From Pseudoduganella rivuli (lineage in GTDB: Bacteria; Pseudomonadota; Gammaproteobacteria; Burkholderiales; Burkholderiaceae_D), in assembly GCF_009674485.1 (NCBI RefSeq), contig NZ_WKJJ01000007.1, positions 1-64,000 on the forward strand: a stretch of 64,000 bases of DNA, in the 5' to 3' direction. Both the position numbers and the translations under genes were made by a program. The notes beneath the pieces were generated by a model that was not told the origin of the DNA, did no database searches, and saw only the letters and a list, made by a program, of their open reading frames with translations. Below, one piece after another: positions 46,956 to 54,924 of the stretch; positions within the stretch are counted from its first letter, which is position 1, and every line of letters begins with the position of its first letter.

Positions 46956-47388
46956 GGTTTGGTTCCTTGCTTTCGGTATCGGTTTGGTTCCTGATTTCCT
47001 GCGGTTGCACACACGCGCAGCGCTTGCCGAAGGCCGTGTGCGTGCCGGCGCAGATGGGGCACTCGGCGGCCGGCGCGGGCGATCCAGCTGGCTGTTGGTA
47101 AAACAACTCGTGCAGCATGCGGTTGTTGATGACCATGCCGGCTTCGAAATAATTTTCACCGGCGTCGATTTTGAACTGCTTGTCATCCGGGTGCGGTCGC
47201 AGCACGAGATCGATGGCGCATGGAAAGCCCCCGGAAGTGCCGTCGATGATGTTCAGGATGGAAAAGGCCAACCCTTCGCAGCGCTCGAGCGGACTCTGGT
47301 TCGGTTGCTTCGCCCAGTAGCGCGCCAGGTGGCGAATGTGATCCAGGAATTGGTCACGAGCTTCTTCTTCGGTATATGCACGGCTCAT
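46948..47388 (-). CDS. Phage protein with possible zinc knuckle, unknown function
   Basis: The 146-residue product begins MSRAYTEEEARDQFLDHIRHL, a helical start I associate with phage early genes. A C-terminal cluster (CPICAGTHTAFGKRCAC) could bind zinc. It overlaps the next gene by 8 bases and lies 5 bases past the stop of the previous one, so it belongs to the leftward operon. No function is known to me. Confidence 0.7.
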   Translation of the reverse strand: MSRAYTEEEARDQFLDHIRHLARYWAKQPNQSPLERCEGLAFSILNIIDGTSGGFPCAIDLVLRPHPDDKQFKIDAGENYFEAGMVINNRMLHELFYQQPAGSPAPAAECPICAGTHTAFGKRCACVQPQEIRNQTDTESKEPNHE

Positions 47389-47393
47389 TGGAT

Positions 47394-47609
47394 TCAGCCT
47401 TTCAGTCGTTTGTATTGCTCCAGCACGTCGCGGCCGGTGGCGATGATGGTGGAAACCGGGCGCAGCTCGGCGACCAGGTTGTCGACGCTCTGGCGCAGGG
47501 CCGCGACTTCGGCGGCCAGGTCGGCCGGCAACTGCTCAAATTCAGCAGGCGACAGCCTACGCAGGAAGTCGGGTATAGGGCGTGGCGGCGCGTAATCTGG
47601 CGTTGGCAT
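47394..47609 (-). CDS. Small phage protein, unknown function
   Basis: The 71-residue start at 47609 is chosen because AAAGGAT precedes it; the frame also opens at 47630. It has a Pro-rich N-terminus (PTPDYAPPRPIPDFL) and a helical remainder. It fits tightly between its operon neighbours (2-base and 5-base gaps). Confidence 0.6.
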   Translation of the reverse strand: MPTPDYAPPRPIPDFLRRLSPAEFEQLPADLAAEVAALRQSVDNLVAELRPVSTIIATGRDVLEQYKRLKG

Positions 47610-47611
47610 GG

Positions 47612-48175
47612 TTATCCTTTCGTTGTGCATTGCATGGCATCCACGACGTAGGCGAACAGTTCAGCGGGTGAAAGCTGGAAGCGGTCGAAGTCATAATGAA
47701 AATCGACACCTTGCTTGCACACGCTGTTCGCGTGGATGGCCATTTCGGCGTGCTTGGTAATCACCGTGATGACCACGCCTTCAGATGGGGTGTGGTGATA
47801 CTCCATGGCCGGCATGAAATATTCTTGACCCGCCTCGTACCGTTCCACTTGGCGAAGATGCACGTTCACGTCGGCCACTGGGTAGCTCAGGCGACCACCC
47901 TTGTCGCTGCGCGGTCCGTTGTGGCTGATCAGCGCGTGCGTGCCGGCGCCTGGCTTCACGATCTCCAAGTCGCAGCGCTGGTTGATCTGGACGCCCTTCA
48001 GCACGCGGGACGTGAACGCGAAGCGGTGGTTGTGAATAGCCGAGTGCTCGTAACAATCGCGGCGCGGCAGGTCGGGGTGCCAGACATGCATGCGCTGGTT
48101 GCCATCCAAGATCAACTGGATAAAGCCCAGGCCATGCAGGCTGATGGTTTCCTTGGTGGGGGTAAAATCTCTCAT
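47612..48175 (-). CDS. Phage protein with cupin-like pattern, unknown function
   Basis: The 187-residue product has a His-rich beta pattern (MHVWHPDLPRRDCYEHSAIH, then NHRFAFTSRVLKG and MPAMEYHHTPSEG) resembling a cupin fold with possible metal ligands. A helical C-terminus follows. It overlaps the next gene upstream by 4 bases (ATGA type). No known activity. Confidence 0.65.
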   Translation of the reverse strand: MRDFTPTKETISLHGLGFIQLILDGNQRMHVWHPDLPRRDCYEHSAIHNHRFAFTSRVLKGVQINQRCDLEIVKPGAGTHALISHNGPRSDKGGRLSYPVADVNVHLRQVERYEAGQEYFMPAMEYHHTPSEGVVITVITKHAEMAIHANSVCKQGVDFHYDFDRFQLSPAELFAYVVDAMQCTTKG

Positions 48176-48861
48176 GCGGCACCGCCTTCCTGCGCTACCT
48201 GCTGCGGCAGCGTGGCGGCTGCAAGCACCTTCGCACGGCAGTCGTTAAATCCCCTGCGATAACCCTGGCCGAAGCTCAAGTCATCGACTTCAGGGCCGCA
48301 TATCTCGGATGTCCATTCATCCGGCACAGCCACCGCCTTCGCCTGCCCTGCATTGGCCACAGGGGCGGCGATGTCGGCACGGATGTATCGAACGTCCATG
48401 CGGTCAACGCTTTCCCAGCACCATGTAATTTCTTGCCTATGCTCGATATCGGGCCATGGCGTGCACATGTCGGAATCACAGTCGCCCATGTTCAGCCAGA
48501 TTTCAGGTGGGAACGTCGCGGCGTGTGGGTTTGCCTGTTTCGCCACCGGCTCCCCAGCAGGCGCGGCCTTCAACAACGGCACGACGATATGCGCAATCCG
48601 CTCGCGCAGTTGTTGGGCATCATGGAACTTGACGGCCACATCGCGCAATGCGTTCACCGTGTCAGCGATGCGGCGATCATCCACTGGCGCGGCAGGCTGG
48701 GCGGCCAGAGCGGCGCGCAAGCCGGCGGCCGTGGCTTCCCATTTTCGAATTCGGCCAATGCTGCCGTCATTCTCGGCGCTGTCGCGCGCTATGCTGATTG
48801 CCTCAAATAATCGATCAGCCAAGCAGCCGGGGAGCGTTGGCAGGGTCTTGATGGGTTCCAT
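48172..48861 (-). CDS. Phage hypothetical protein
   Basis: The 229-residue product is of a mosaic type frequent in phage early operons: a helical N-terminus, an Ala/Pro linker (AAQPAAPVDD), a Trp/Asp/Cys-rich stretch (MGDCDSDMCTPWPDIEH) and a C-terminus GQGYRRGFNDCRAKV. Similar C-termini occur in Ea22-like proteins. I can assign no function. Confidence 0.6.
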   Translation of the reverse strand: MEPIKTLPTLPGCLADRLFEAISIARDSAENDGSIGRIRKWEATAAGLRAALAAQPAAPVDDRRIADTVNALRDVAVKFHDAQQLRERIAHIVVPLLKAAPAGEPVAKQANPHAATFPPEIWLNMGDCDSDMCTPWPDIEHRQEITWCWESVDRMDVRYIRADIAAPVANAGQAKAVAVPDEWTSEICGPEVDDLSFGQGYRRGFNDCRAKVLAAATLPQQVAQEGGAA

Positions 48862-48870
48862 GGGTTATCC

Positions 48871-49107
48871 TCAGTGAAGTTCTTTTATCGAGACGTCGGG
48901 CGCTTCCGTTTGCACTTCCGTCAGTGCGCTTTGCAGCCAGCCCAGAACGAATTCGTCGCCCTCAACAGTGCGCAGCAACTTGTAAGAAATGAGCAAAAGT
49001 GCGCTCAGGTACGAAGATCGCTCGTCCGCATTCAGGCGAGGCAGGATTGACACGGCTTTCATCGCTTCTTCCATCATTTTCGTGTCGGTCTTTTTGGTAT
49101 CGCTCAC
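48871..49107 (-). CDS. Small phage protein, unknown function
   Basis: The GTG at 49107 is chosen because GGAG stands 6 bases before it and because it overlaps the previous stop (GTGA). The 78-residue product is helical, MMEEAMKAVSILPRLNADER in the N-terminal part and an acidic tail. No family recognised. Confidence 0.6.
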   Translation of the reverse strand: MSDTKKTDTKMMEEAMKAVSILPRLNADERSSYLSALLLISYKLLRTVEGDEFVLGWLQSALTEVQTEAPDVSIKELH

Positions 49108-49208
49108 GCAGTACTCCACATTCTGTAAATAATCACCAGGGCGCCGGCGACGCAGCCGGCCGCTGCGCACAGCAACCAGAAAAACAGCGGGTCAGGGTTC
49201 TTGCTCAC
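49104..49208 (-). CDS. 34-residue phage membrane peptide
   Basis: A GTG at 49208 overlaps the preceding stop, and the stop overlaps the next GTG, so the frame is locked between two translationally coupled genes. The product (start VSKNPDPLFFWLLCAAAGCV) is almost entirely one membrane helix (about 7-29) with a short polar C-terminus. Its role is unknown. Confidence 0.6.
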   Translation of the reverse strand: MSKNPDPLFFWLLCAAAGCVAGALVIIYRMWSTA

Positions 49209-49939
49209 GAGCGGCCTTTCTTCTTTTTCAGGTAGGGGCGGGCGCTTTGCCAAGGCGGCGTCGCCGGCATTGCCAATCGCGACTCCAGCACTTCGACCAG
49301 CGGTGCCAGGTCAACTGCCCGGCTCGGTCCCGTGCCGGTCACCTGGGTAATCACGCCGATCTTTTCGCCGTTTGCCGCCAGCATCTGGCCAATCGCCCAT
49401 GCGCCGATGCCGCCGCCGGTGACAAGGATGTGCACCTTGCCGCTCCGGCTACTCGGCATCGGCTCATCCAGCGCTGCAGCCATTGCCTGGATGTCGGCGG
49501 GGTCATCTTGGATAAACTCGCGCAAAACGTCCTGCGCGGCCTGGCCGGGCGGGGGAGGCATGGCGCGCGCCGGTTTGTCGGGTGGCGAGAAATCGTACGG
49601 TGCCGGCTCCATCTTCGTGCCGGTGGCCCGTTCCATCCGGTCGACCACGCGCCGCACTGCGAACCAGCCGTGGCACACCTTCGTCGGCCGGCCGCGCGCG
49701 TCCAGGTGGCAGTGGCACATGAAAGGCACGTCCTCGGCCACAGCCTTGGCGACGTCGAGTTGCGTCTGGATACAGCCGTTCGGCACGGTGCCGGCGCGGA
49801 AGGCGCAGCTCTTGCAGCGCTCGTCTTCCTCGCCTTCCCGGGACAGCGTGGCGCACTCGGCATCAGCAATTCGGGCGAAGTTCCGGCCCAGGGCTTGGCC
49901 TTCCGGGCTTACGCGGTGGTGATCTTGGATTTCTTTCAT
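49205..49939 (-). CDS. Phage protein with Cys/His cluster, unknown function
   Basis: The 244-residue product has an N-terminal Cys/His-rich region (CKSCAFRAGTVPNGC, MCHCHLD, KVCHGWF) at about 42-92 that probably binds metal, possibly iron-sulfur or zinc. The C-terminal part includes HILVTGGGIGAWAIGQMLAA, a nucleotide-binding-like loop. It overlaps both neighbours by 4 bases. Confidence 0.6.
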   Translation of the reverse strand: MKEIQDHHRVSPEGQALGRNFARIADAECATLSREGEEDERCKSCAFRAGTVPNGCIQTQLDVAKAVAEDVPFMCHCHLDARGRPTKVCHGWFAVRRVVDRMERATGTKMEPAPYDFSPPDKPARAMPPPPGQAAQDVLREFIQDDPADIQAMAAALDEPMPSSRSGKVHILVTGGGIGAWAIGQMLAANGEKIGVITQVTGTGPSRAVDLAPLVEVLESRLAMPATPPWQSARPYLKKKKGRS

Positions 49940-50337
49940 GCCGCCTCCGGCTGCGCCACGCGCTCAAAATAAAAGGTGATGAGCTTGGGTGTTTCTTGCA
50001 GCAATCCAAAGCGCCGTGCATGCCGGTAGGTGGGCTGACTGCGCGCCAGGACGTCGAGCGATCGCGAAAGTTTCCCGCGCCAATCCTCCAGCGACATCAT
50101 GTGCTTGTCGATGTTGCAGGGCGGGCAGGCAGGCATCAGGTTGGCAATCGTGTCGTTCTCGGGGCGATAAAGTTCACCGGTTGGAACCAGGCCTTTGCCG
50201 CGCACGTGTTGCAACTTACGTTCAACCGGCAGGACGTGGTCGGCGTGCCAGCGTTCGCCCAGCGGCTCGCCGCAATAGGCGCATCGGCCGCCAAACATTG
50301 CGTGCAGTGTCGAGCGCTGCGCTTTCGTCAGCTTCAT
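49936..50337 (-). CDS. Phage HNH endonuclease
   Basis: The 133-residue start at 50337 overlaps the previous stop (ATGA). HNH motif residues are in order: CAYCGEPLGERWHADHVLPV, then NLMPACPPCN with a second Cys pair. The zinc-stabilised HNH fold nicks or cuts DNA. In phages it may aid packaging or act as a homing nuclease; in this early-operon position the target is unknown. Confidence 0.88.
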   Translation of the reverse strand: MKLTKAQRSTLHAMFGGRCAYCGEPLGERWHADHVLPVERKLQHVRGKGLVPTGELYRPENDTIANLMPACPPCNIDKHMMSLEDWRGKLSRSLDVLARSQPTYRHARRFGLLQETPKLITFYFERVAQPEAA

Positions 50338-51080
50338 GGCGTCACCCGTTTGAATTCGATCACCCACACCCATGGATTGGCCGCCCAACTGCCGGCGCCG
50401 TTGATGGATTCCCACAACTCCCGGTGCGCCCTGATCGCAGGCGGAAGGAATTCGCCAGCACAGTAGCCACCCATATGGCGATCTTCGATGGTCACACCCT
50501 CAGCGCGCGCATCCGCTTCCCTGATGGCCTGTAGCCGCTCAACGCGCACGCCGGTAATTTGCAGCGTGATGCGGCTGGCCGCGCGCGGCATATGGATGGA
50601 CGGATGCCACGCGGAGCGTGGTTCGCCGCCACCATCATCGTCCCCAGCCCATTCGTGGGCACCATCGGCCGCGTAGATCACGTGGCCGGAGTAGTAGCCT
50701 TGACCGAACGGAATTTCGTGGATCGCCGTCGCAGGTCGGTCCGGAATCCAGTCGATCAGGTTGCCGTCGTCGTCCCAGTCATTGCTGACCACGCTCCATG
50801 TCTCGCGGCTCCAAAGGCGGTCGCCGGGCTGGCCGTAGGGGCAGTAAATTTCTTCGCTGATGCATGCGCCGCCACCAACTGCTTCGGCGCTGAAGCGTGC
50901 GGGGGCCGGGCCACAGTCGCGCGGGATGCGGAACCCATCGAATTCCACGCCGGCCGCGCCGCCTTCAAAGTAGTTGCCGGCAAGCTGCTGCAACTTCACC
51001 ACGCGCCGCGTCTGCGTCTTCGTTCCGTCGAGAATGGCGCGCACCATGGCGCCGTTGAACAAAATCGGGCGCTCTTTCAT
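50334..51080 (-). CDS. Phage protein, ASCH-domain-like
   Basis: The 248-residue product begins MKERPILFNGAMVRAILDGT followed by KTQTRRV, the characteristic beginning of a phage family with an ASCH/PUA-like RNA-binding fold. A Trp/Gly-rich core (GQPGDRLWSRETWSV) and RITLQITGVRVERLQAIRE follow. RNA binding is inferred from the fold. It overlaps both neighbours by 4 bases. Confidence 0.72.
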   Translation of the reverse strand: MKERPILFNGAMVRAILDGTKTQTRRVVKLQQLAGNYFEGGAAGVEFDGFRIPRDCGPAPARFSAEAVGGGACISEEIYCPYGQPGDRLWSRETWSVVSNDWDDDGNLIDWIPDRPATAIHEIPFGQGYYSGHVIYAADGAHEWAGDDDGGGEPRSAWHPSIHMPRAASRITLQITGVRVERLQAIREADARAEGVTIEDRHMGGYCAGEFLPPAIRAHRELWESINGAGSWAANPWVWVIEFKRVTP

Positions 51081-52186
51081 GCGACCTCCGGGTATTCGTC
51101 ATGCAGCACGCCGTCGAGCAGGCGGCCAGCGGCCCTCTTGCCGACGCGGCACACGATTGCCCAACCCGGCGTGCGATTCAGCGCAAAGGCCTCCAGCGGG
51201 CGATACTCAATGCGGCCATCGACATGAATGGCCACGGAATCCACGCTTTCACCGTGACTGTCTGGGGCGTGGTCTGCGCTGGCTTGCCATTCGCCGTTCT
51301 GCTTATGAAGGAACGCGACACCGGCCGCCGCGCAATGGTCACGCAACCTGCGTGGCCACGCGGGATGCATTGGGCGCGAGCCGACGCCGGATTCGCCACC
51401 GGACACCACCCACTTGATGCGCGGCAGGTCTGGCGTCGAATTGCCGTCGTCATCCTCGCAGCAGGCCGTGCCGGTCAGTGGATAGATTTCGCGATGGCCG
51501 TCGATGTCGATCGTGCGCAGGTCGACGGGGCCCAGCAGGGGTTCGGCGCTGATCCAGTGCACCGCCGCCGGCGTGTCGAGCAAGACAGGCACCCGGGCGT
51601 CCGCCGCTGCCTGATCCTCGACGCTGACGCCCAGCCAGACGTTCGGCAACGGCCAGACGTCCCGGCGCCCGAAGTGCAGCGTCGACGCTGGGACTTGCCC
51701 GAAATGGTGTTTCAGCGCCTGCAGCGTGAACCCCGGAATCGTGCTGACGCCGTCGGCGCCGGTGCAACTCGGAATCAGGCGCGCCCACGAGAAGTTCTTG
51801 CAATACTGGCGCATGCGCTCCGGGCGCTTCGTCAGCACCTGGAACACGTGGCGCGGCGCCAGCGCCATGACGGCGAACACCTGGTCAATGAAGCTGTCCG
51901 GCACGGCATCGTGGAACAGATCGCTCATGCTGTTGACGAAGATCTTGCGCGGCCGGCGCCACGCAAGTGGCCGCCCCAGCATGTCGGGCACCAGGGTGAT
52001 CTTGCCGTTCCACTTGGCGCCCTGCGTGGTTTTCATCGTCAAGCCCTCGTACGGCAGGCCTGGGCCACTGAAGCGTGCCGCGACGCCCATGGCGTAGCAG
52101 TGCGTGCATCCGGCGGAAACCATGCTGCAACCCCTGACGGGATTCCATGTCGCGTCTGTCCAGGAAATGTTGGTCTTGTCGCTCAT
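51077..52186 (-). CDS. Phage Gp37/Gp68 family protein (DUF5131)
   Basis: The 369-residue product has the family start NISWTDATWNPVRGCSMVSAGC followed at once by TxCYA: cysteines C18, C25, C28 in a radical-SAM-like CxxxxxxCxxC arrangement. Downstream are IFVNSMSDLFHDAVPDSFI, FQVLTKRPERM, ISAEPLLGP and WVVSGGESGVGSRPM. The enzyme type is a predicted radical SAM protein; the reaction is unknown. It overlaps the next two genes by 4 bases. Confidence 0.88.
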   Translation of the reverse strand: MSDKTNISWTDATWNPVRGCSMVSAGCTHCYAMGVAARFSGPGLPYEGLTMKTTQGAKWNGKITLVPDMLGRPLAWRRPRKIFVNSMSDLFHDAVPDSFIDQVFAVMALAPRHVFQVLTKRPERMRQYCKNFSWARLIPSCTGADGVSTIPGFTLQALKHHFGQVPASTLHFGRRDVWPLPNVWLGVSVEDQAAADARVPVLLDTPAAVHWISAEPLLGPVDLRTIDIDGHREIYPLTGTACCEDDDGNSTPDLPRIKWVVSGGESGVGSRPMHPAWPRRLRDHCAAAGVAFLHKQNGEWQASADHAPDSHGESVDSVAIHVDGRIEYRPLEAFALNRTPGWAIVCRVGKRAAGRLLDGVLHDEYPEVA

Positions 52187-53262
52187 GCGACCTCCCTATC
52201 ATCGATCGGAATTACCTTATTTGGAGCAACACGCCATCCTGCGACCTCTGTCGCGGTGAACCGGCCGGCCTTGCTCCGATCGTTCGTGTATCCGCAAAAA
52301 TTCGCGCAGTGGAACAGCCTGTGTTCGTCATGCCAGACGTTGAATAGGGCCGGGTTGCCCGGGAATAGGACGTTCCGCAGTACAGCGGCCCGTTCGAAGT
52401 TCATCTGGGCGATTGCTTTTTGCAATTCCCCTTCCAGGCGCTTGCGGCGTTGGTGCGAGTTGCGCTTTACCCGCGGGTCACCCGGGCACTCGATCCAGAT
52501 TTGCTTATGCCACACCCGCACCAGGTCGTAGCGCCCGGTCACCACCTGCCATTGGCCGTTGAGGTCATAAAACGCCACGCCGGTGATGATGCGGCCGCAC
52601 CGATCTTGCGCGTAGACGCGCGTGCCGTTCTCCAGTTGATAGCCGTCTGCGGACTTATCTTCTCCAACGTTGCCAATGCGTGCCCGATCTAACGCTGCAA
52701 CGTAATGCCCCGTTGTGCGGCGGCGGTGTGCCGCATATTCCAGTGCGGTGACACCGTCAAACCCCAGCTTTGGCCTTGGCTGCTCAAAGCGGTACCCAGT
52801 AAAGATGTTGCAAAGGCAATCTCGAATTCGGCGGCGCGTGCGTTCCATTTCCAGCCGCATCACGTACGGCATGTGCTTTTCTTTGTCGTCCTGGTAGCGT
52901 CCGTCGTTATCTGGGCGATCTGGCGCGTTCACGTTCTGGAACATTTTCAGTTCGACGCAGCGACCACTGATCTCGAGGTCAGCTTGAAGGTCGCCTTTAC
53001 GGCAATAGCGCCGGTTGCGCGCGAAGCTCATGCCGTACTGCTTGATCATTTCCGGCGGGATGACGCAAGTCCAGCCCAAGCGATTCAGCGTTTGGACGAT
53101 GCGTAAGAAAACGTCACGTTTGAACTGGCGCTCCCATTCGTTGGCGCCTTTCCAGCCGCCGGCGTTCCGCGCAGCAGCGATGCCTTCTTCCCATATAGAC
53201 AGGCTGGCATCGTGGAAGCAGATACGGCCTTCTCGATCGATGCGTCCGATAGTTTGGCTCAT
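52183..53262 (-). CDS. Phage protein of unknown function with UVR-like helix
   Basis: The 359-residue product has an N-terminal restriction-fold-like region (YCRKGDLQADLEISGRCVELKMFQ with Asp...Glu-x-Lys as in PD-(D/E)xK nucleases), a middle DUF-like part, and a helical hairpin RKRLEGELQKAIAQMNFERA like UVR motifs. The nuclease idea rests only on the D...ExK pattern. It overlaps both neighbours by 4 bases. Confidence 0.6.
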   Translation of the reverse strand: MSQTIGRIDREGRICFHDASLSIWEEGIAAARNAGGWKGANEWERQFKRDVFLRIVQTLNRLGWTCVIPPEMIKQYGMSFARNRRYCRKGDLQADLEISGRCVELKMFQNVNAPDRPDNDGRYQDDKEKHMPYVMRLEMERTRRRIRDCLCNIFTGYRFEQPRPKLGFDGVTALEYAAHRRRTTGHYVAALDRARIGNVGEDKSADGYQLENGTRVYAQDRCGRIITGVAFYDLNGQWQVVTGRYDLVRVWHKQIWIECPGDPRVKRNSHQRRKRLEGELQKAIAQMNFERAAVLRNVLFPGNPALFNVWHDEHRLFHCANFCGYTNDRSKAGRFTATEVAGWRVAPNKVIPIDDREVA

Positions 53263-53630
53263 GCCACATCCCCAACAGGTTCAGTTTCCACGCTGACATC
53301 GCCGTCGAACTCGATGCGCTCGGTCGACACCAGCTTGATGCCTTCGGATCCGTCGAGCAGCGGCCAGCCTTCCACGCCGCGCACGGTGAAGTCATGCAGC
53401 GCGTTCAGGGAGGTCAGGTCCTCATACAGCGCGCGCCGGCACAGCATCTCCAATACGGCCAGCACCACGTCGCCGTCCGCTTCTTTAATGCGTTCATCGG
53501 CGCCGCTCCAGAAGCCGTTGATTTCCGTGCACAGCGCCACGGTTTCGGCGCTGGCGGGCTCACGCACGTCGACCACCACGTCGCTGCAGGTGTCGTCGTA
53601 AGTCAGGGTGTAGCGGGTCCAGTTGCTCAT
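53259..53630 (-). CDS. DUF2528-like phage protein
   Basis: The 123-residue product matches the DUF2528 plan: a beta start (YTLTYDDTCSDVVVDV), ...TEINGFWSGADER, a helix with a Cys (VLEMLCRRAL) and GVEGWPLLDGSEGIKLVS. Function unknown. It overlaps the reverse transcriptase stop by 4 bases, linking the DGR to the rest of the leftward operon. Confidence 0.75.
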   Translation of the reverse strand: MSNWTRYTLTYDDTCSDVVVDVREPASAETVALCTEINGFWSGADERIKEADGDVVLAVLEMLCRRALYEDLTSLNALHDFTVRGVEGWPLLDGSEGIKLVSTERIEFDGDVSVETEPVGDVA

Positions 53631-54694
53631 GGTTTGCTCCTTTGCGTAGTGGTGGGGCCGGAATGGCTCAGCATTGCCCTATACGACGCCAACGCCTGGG
53701 ATCGGTCGCGGCCTTGGGTTTCGTGCTGGCGAAGGCACTGGTGGTATCGTCGGCGCCCGTAGGCGCCAACAGAAATGTGGTTCGGCCACACGATATAGCC
53801 CAGGAACGGCACGCCGGCCGCCACCGGCGCCAGACGGATCTTGCGCGGATTGATCGCGAGCCCGTCCTCGGCCAGTCTGGCCACGACCGCGGCGCTGATG
53901 TCCAGCAGTTCGGCGCGCGTGCCAGCCAGGATCACCATATCGTCCACATAGCGGACGTACGCTTTCACGCGCAGTTCCTGCTTCACCCAGTGGTCGAACT
54001 CGTTCAGGAAGATGTTGGCGAACAGTTGGCTGCTCAAATTACCGATGGGCATACCCTTGTTATAGGTGCGGCGGTATGCGCTATCCGCCGCGAACAGGTG
54101 GTCGTGCTGGCTATCGGTGCGGTATGAATCCACCAGGCTGACCAGTAGCGCGCGGATGTCTTGATCGCCGATGTGGCGCAGTATGCGCGCCTTCAACAGC
54201 GAGTGGTTGACCGAATAGAAATACTTCGAAATGTCGATCTGCAACGCCCAGGCATTCTTGGGGGAGCGTGCAAGATCAGCCACCCGGCGTACGGCGGCGT
54301 GCGTGCCGCGCCCGGGCAAGTTGCCGAATGTGTCTGCGATGAAGCGTGGCAGCCAGATTGGCAGCATATAGTCGTACAGCATCCAGTGGACGATGCGGTC
54401 CTTCATCGGCGCGTCGACCACTTGGCGGAATTTCTTTTCGCGCACGACAAATTCCTTGTATGGACCAAAGGTGTAAGCGCGATCCCGAAGCCGCTGCTGC
54501 ACCACCATCAGGTAGTGCAGAGGATCGTCGCCGAAACGCTGCACGCGCAGGCTGCGCGACTTGTTCTTGCGCGCCTGGCGCCAGTAGCCGAGCAGCGCGG
54601 TCAGGCTAGTGCGCTGCCAGAAGTCGGAACCGGCATTGCGACCGTGCTCCGCTGCGGCACCCGTAGGCCCCGCAGCGGTTCCCGGATTGGCCAA
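53627..54694 (-). CDS. DGR reverse transcriptase
   Basis: The frame is open from 54928, but its first part is the template repeat read out of frame. I take the in-frame TTG at 54694, giving about 355 residues; the exact start is uncertain. RT motifs are clear: IDISKYF (motif A aspartate ~154), MPIGNLSSQLFANIFLNEFD where the SQ replaces the SP of retroviral and intron RTs (a DGR hallmark), and YVDD (~249-252). It makes a mutagenised cDNA of the template repeat 93 bases upstream. It lies at the end of the DGR module and overlaps the DUF2528 gene. Confidence 0.92.
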   Translation of the reverse strand: MANPGTAAGPTGAAAEHGRNAGSDFWQRTSLTALLGYWRQARKNKSRSLRVQRFGDDPLHYLMVVQQRLRDRAYTFGPYKEFVVREKKFRQVVDAPMKDRIVHWMLYDYMLPIWLPRFIADTFGNLPGRGTHAAVRRVADLARSPKNAWALQIDISKYFYSVNHSLLKARILRHIGDQDIRALLVSLVDSYRTDSQHDHLFAADSAYRRTYNKGMPIGNLSSQLFANIFLNEFDHWVKQELRVKAYVRYVDDMVILAGTRAELLDISAAVVARLAEDGLAINPRKIRLAPVAAGVPFLGYIVWPNHISVGAYGRRRYHQCLRQHETQGRDRSQALASYRAMLSHSGPTTTQRSKP

Positions 54695-54786
54695 TGGCCG
54701 TGCTTTCGGGTTTGCCCCAGGAAGATCTCGACCAAGAATGTGCGTTACGCGGGCGTGCCCGTGATCGACGCGTGATATTTTTGGGT

Positions 54787-54900
54787 CAGCGGAAGCCGAC
54801 ATTGTCGTTGCGGTTGTCGGGCGAGTCGTTGTTGAGGTTGAACACGCCGGCATTGTCGCCGTCGTTCCAGTAGCCGCCGCGCACGAGCGCATTGCCGGAC
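54787..54900 (-). repeat. DGR template repeat (TR)
   Basis: This 114-base block lies between the Avd-type gene and the reverse transcriptase. In the sense of transcription it holds 24 adenines, mostly as AAC, AAT or GAC codons in the frame used by the targets. Three target-gene ends match it over exactly the same 114 bases, with every difference at one of those adenines. It is not itself in a gene. The flanks diverge at once: before GTCCGGC and after CTTCCGCTG. Confidence 0.95.
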
Positions 54901-54924
54901 ACTTCAGAGATTTCCCTTCGTTGA